NCBI GenBank assembly: GCA_016748015.1
Contig: JAAOMT010000760.1
Span: forward strand, 1-64,000
Length of the DNA stretch: 64,000 bases
Direction of reading: 5' to 3'
From: Geosiphon pyriformis
Lineage: Eukaryota > Glomeromycota > Glomeromycetes > Archaeosporales > Geosiphonaceae
Position 1 is the stretch's first letter. Every line of letters begins with the position of its first letter. The translations under genes were made by a program, and so were the position numbers. The notes below the pieces were generated by a model, which made no database searches, was not told the DNA's origin, and saw only the letters and a program-made list of their open reading frames with translations. Of this stretch, positions 61,481 to 64,000 are shown in pieces.

Positions 61481-64000
61481 CTTGAAATAGAATGATCATC
61501 AAACCTAAAATGGTAGTCAACGAAGACCAATCAAATAAGACTTCAAAGGATTTTTGATTCTGATCTTAGTTTTGTAGCCACCTTGGAAAAAAAAAAACCG
61601 GCTTTTACAATTGTCCTTAAAAATTTAGACTTCAAAAGTTTTAATTTTTTTTATGAATATAGAATTTTGTGAATATCGATTCTAATTAGTAAAATTAATG
61701 AGTAAAAATCTTGTATTTCGCTTTTTACAAAAATTAATTGAGAAAAAATTATCCTTCCCCAATACCCATTAATAAGATTAAAGGTTCTTCTTGGAAGTTT
61801 AGAAAGAATTTTGAACTTTTACGAAACGTGATTTCTCAAACATATTTAAAAGCAATTTATATTATTTAATTAAAGTTAATATGATGGAATTTTTCATATA
61901 TTGTTAATAACCTTTAAAGAAATTAGGAATTGAATATATACTATATATATATATGTATATTCAAATTGATTAAAAACTTATACCTGGAACTAGCGGGAAA
62001 ACAATAGAACCTAAATTTCTCCATCAGGAATTCTGAGTCTATAATTTGCATACTTGTAATACTAAACTAATCCTCGAACTATTTTTTTGATCAAATGACA
62101 TCATTTTGGCACTAATCTTATTTGTGTCACCATTTAGCCACTCGCAGTAAGTTGGCTGGGTTACCAAAAAGGATATTTCAAACGATTAATTAAATGGAAA
62201 GTTAGATACTTATTAAATACTTGATCTAAAAAAGTAAAATTTCATATTTTGTCTTTGAGCTAAATAATTCGGTATTATTAATTACCTGCCAAATTAGTGA
62301 CATCTATTTATTTATTTATAGATTCTTTTCGAAACATATTGGTTTGCAAGTTTTCATGACTAACTTTAAAATGCTAATTATGGGATATTTTAAATTAGAT
62401 TTCCAAATTATAAAAGTGCATGACTTGACTTTTTAAGTCGTACGGCTAGTTGAGAGCTCCTAATTACCAAATTTTTAAAAAATATCACAAATTTTTTGAT
62501 TATGAAAGTTTATGAAAAGGGTCATCTCATCTATTTGTTTGAGCCATTTACGCTATTTCTTTTTAACCCACTTATTAAAATTTATTTTGATTGCCCTTGA
62601 ATATTGTAAAGAAAAACTAAAGAAATTAAAAGATTTAATTTTAGCATGATCCGTATCATTTTCGATGTTTGTCGTGACAAAATAAAATTAAACTAATGTT
62701 TAGGGCAGATTTTCTTTGAGTGTTACGAGCTGTAAAGAATATAGCGGGTATGGTTCATCGTCAAGTGACGTATAAAAGACGTTGAAACCGTGTTATTTGA
62801 TGAATCTATGTCTTAAACACGTGAAAACTGTTCAAATGGTAACCTGGGTATTTGGCAAAAAGTAAGAAGGAATGAGCGTCATATATCATGAGTGTTTTCT
62901 GGTATGATATCTAGATTGCCGCAGTAATATGAATGAAGTCACTAACATAAAACATGAATTGAAATCTAAATACAGCTTAGGGGCTTCTTCATTCGTCAAT
63001 TTTATTCTCATATTTCTAAAACGGAATTTTATTTATTACTGGCTCGACTAAAAAAAGGTCATTGAAAAAGTATATGTCACCTAAACCTTTTTCAAAGGCA
63101 AAAATTAAAAACATTTATTTAATACTACTGAGCAACTGAATAGTTATTTTTACCATTACTTTTATTATTAATGTACTGCACTAATTTTATTAGGTATGGC
63201 TAGAAAGCCTTCTTCACGTGTAAGATCCTGAATTTTTTTTTTTATTGCCAAAGATCAACAAATTTACATTCTATATTTCTATGAGAAATATCCCACAGAA
63301 ACAAAAGCATTGTCATAAAGCATGAACAGCTGTTTCGTGGTTAGTCAAAAAAGATATCTGACCCCAAAGAGTGAAATATTCACCATTCTTTGATGTCTAT
63401 AGTTCTACTGTATATAATATAAACAACAACTTATTGTCTCAAAGAAAAAGGCTGAATTTAAAATAAAAGTATGAAGCGTCTTTGGTGTAATAGATGATTT
63501 TAATAATTTTCATGAGAAGAGCAGAGTTGAATTCATATTGAGTTATGTATAAGAGAATCGAGTATTTGGAAGAGTGAGAAATATATCTAGTACTAACAGA
63601 TAGAATACTTCCAAGTAAAGGTCATATGATTACTAGAAAAAATCAAGGCTTATTAGCCAAAATGTATATCTTTGGGGAAAGAACTTAATTTGCCCAATTT
63701 AGCTAATAAAGTTTTAATCCAAGTTAACCATATCGAGAGCGAAATAGATGAATTATAACAAGAAACCACCCAAAAACTAAAAATGTAAATAAAATCCAAA
63801 GATTTATACGATTCATCTTTCACCGTTTCCCTTATAAGGCAATAGATTTAAAACATACTAGATCGGATGATGGTGGATTGCTCGGAAGTCAATATTATAG
63901 GAAGTCCTGCCAGAACTGATTTATTGATCTATAAATTAAAGATTCTAATCGATGGGGGGTTATTCCCGTTTCTTTGATCATGACGTAGATATTACAAATC
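61144..64000. other. Intergenic sequence to window end
   Basis: No gene, RNA gene or transposon motif seen. It contains a long TAA microsatellite (separate entry), a short AT/TA run at about 61,940-61,956 and otherwise unremarkable AT-rich DNA. The last kilobase is less AT-rich, but I could not identify any exon in it. Confidence 0.45.
61408..61480 (+). repeat. TAA microsatellite, about 24 units
   Basis: 73 bp of perfect TAA repeats, the longest uninterrupted microsatellite of the window. The polyleucine frame it yields on the minus strand has no support as a gene. Confidence 0.97.

Noticed and set aside
61330-61530. Polyleucine frame on the minus strand
   Set aside because: Translation of the TAA microsatellite; no other support.
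1-64000. tRNA or rRNA genes
   Set aside because: I looked for T-loop-like GTTCGA motifs with paired arms and for rRNA-like conserved GC-richer stretches, and none held up by eye. A covariance-model scan would be decisive.

Overview
The window looks like nuclear DNA of an arbuscular mycorrhizal fungus close to Rhizophagus irregularis (Glomeromycotina). The assignment is from recognition, not a search. Four things point there: extremely AT-rich sequence; few, widely spaced, intron-containing genes with GT-AG introns; members of families strongly expanded in that lineage (BTB-BACK-TLDc proteins and class-3 lipase-like alpha/beta hydrolases); and Ty3/gypsy, LINE, Tc1 and pogo relatives whose residual protein motifs resemble those of Rhizophagus elements. 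There is no operon, CRISPR array or bacterial gene. I see no tRNA or rRNA gene.

Only three real genes can be supported. (1) 17893-19423 (-): a secreted lipase-like alpha/beta hydrolase in four exons, whose nucleophile motif reads GHGIGG instead of GHSxGG. (2) 29885-31439 (+): a BTB-BACK-TLDc protein of 490 aa in two exons; its 3' part is repeated without a visible difference at 32034-33680, right after a run of 20 Ns, which looks like an unmerged contig overlap. (3) 59074-60293 (-): a BTB-BACK protein of 316 aa in two exons without a TLDc domain, whose single intron is mostly a TTTCCC hexamer repeat.

Most of the rest is transposon debris. About 1731-2803 is a Tc1-like relic. About 8.9-17.87 kb and 23.1-25.3 kb are very decayed Ty3/gypsy copies (family A). 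19696-20211 is a pogo-type MITE with TA target duplication, and 21.1-22.1 kb is a pogo/Tigger-like transposase relic. About 37.4-56.5 kb is a nest: a LINE (about 38.6-55.96 kb) is split by a whole Ty3/gypsy element with both LTRs (40764-50473, minus strand, family B) and by a solo LTR (51349-52187, family C), and family A LTR fragments lie on both sides in opposite orientation. A second family C solo LTR (11886-12739) sits inside the family A element.

The elements carry many stops and frameshifts, and where residues can be compared the changes are mostly C-to-T or G-to-A: YLDD became YFNN or YLDN, and DSG became DSE. The mismatched target-site duplications fit CpG-containing originals that decayed differently on each side. 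This suggests methylation-linked or RIP-like decay of repeats, while the three genes keep normal codons and CpG. Other structures of note are a 10-copy 51-bp minisatellite (36.3-36.8 kb), long AAT/ATT microsatellites and an isolated G-rich tract at 5.3 kb. I found no convincing new multi-gene system.
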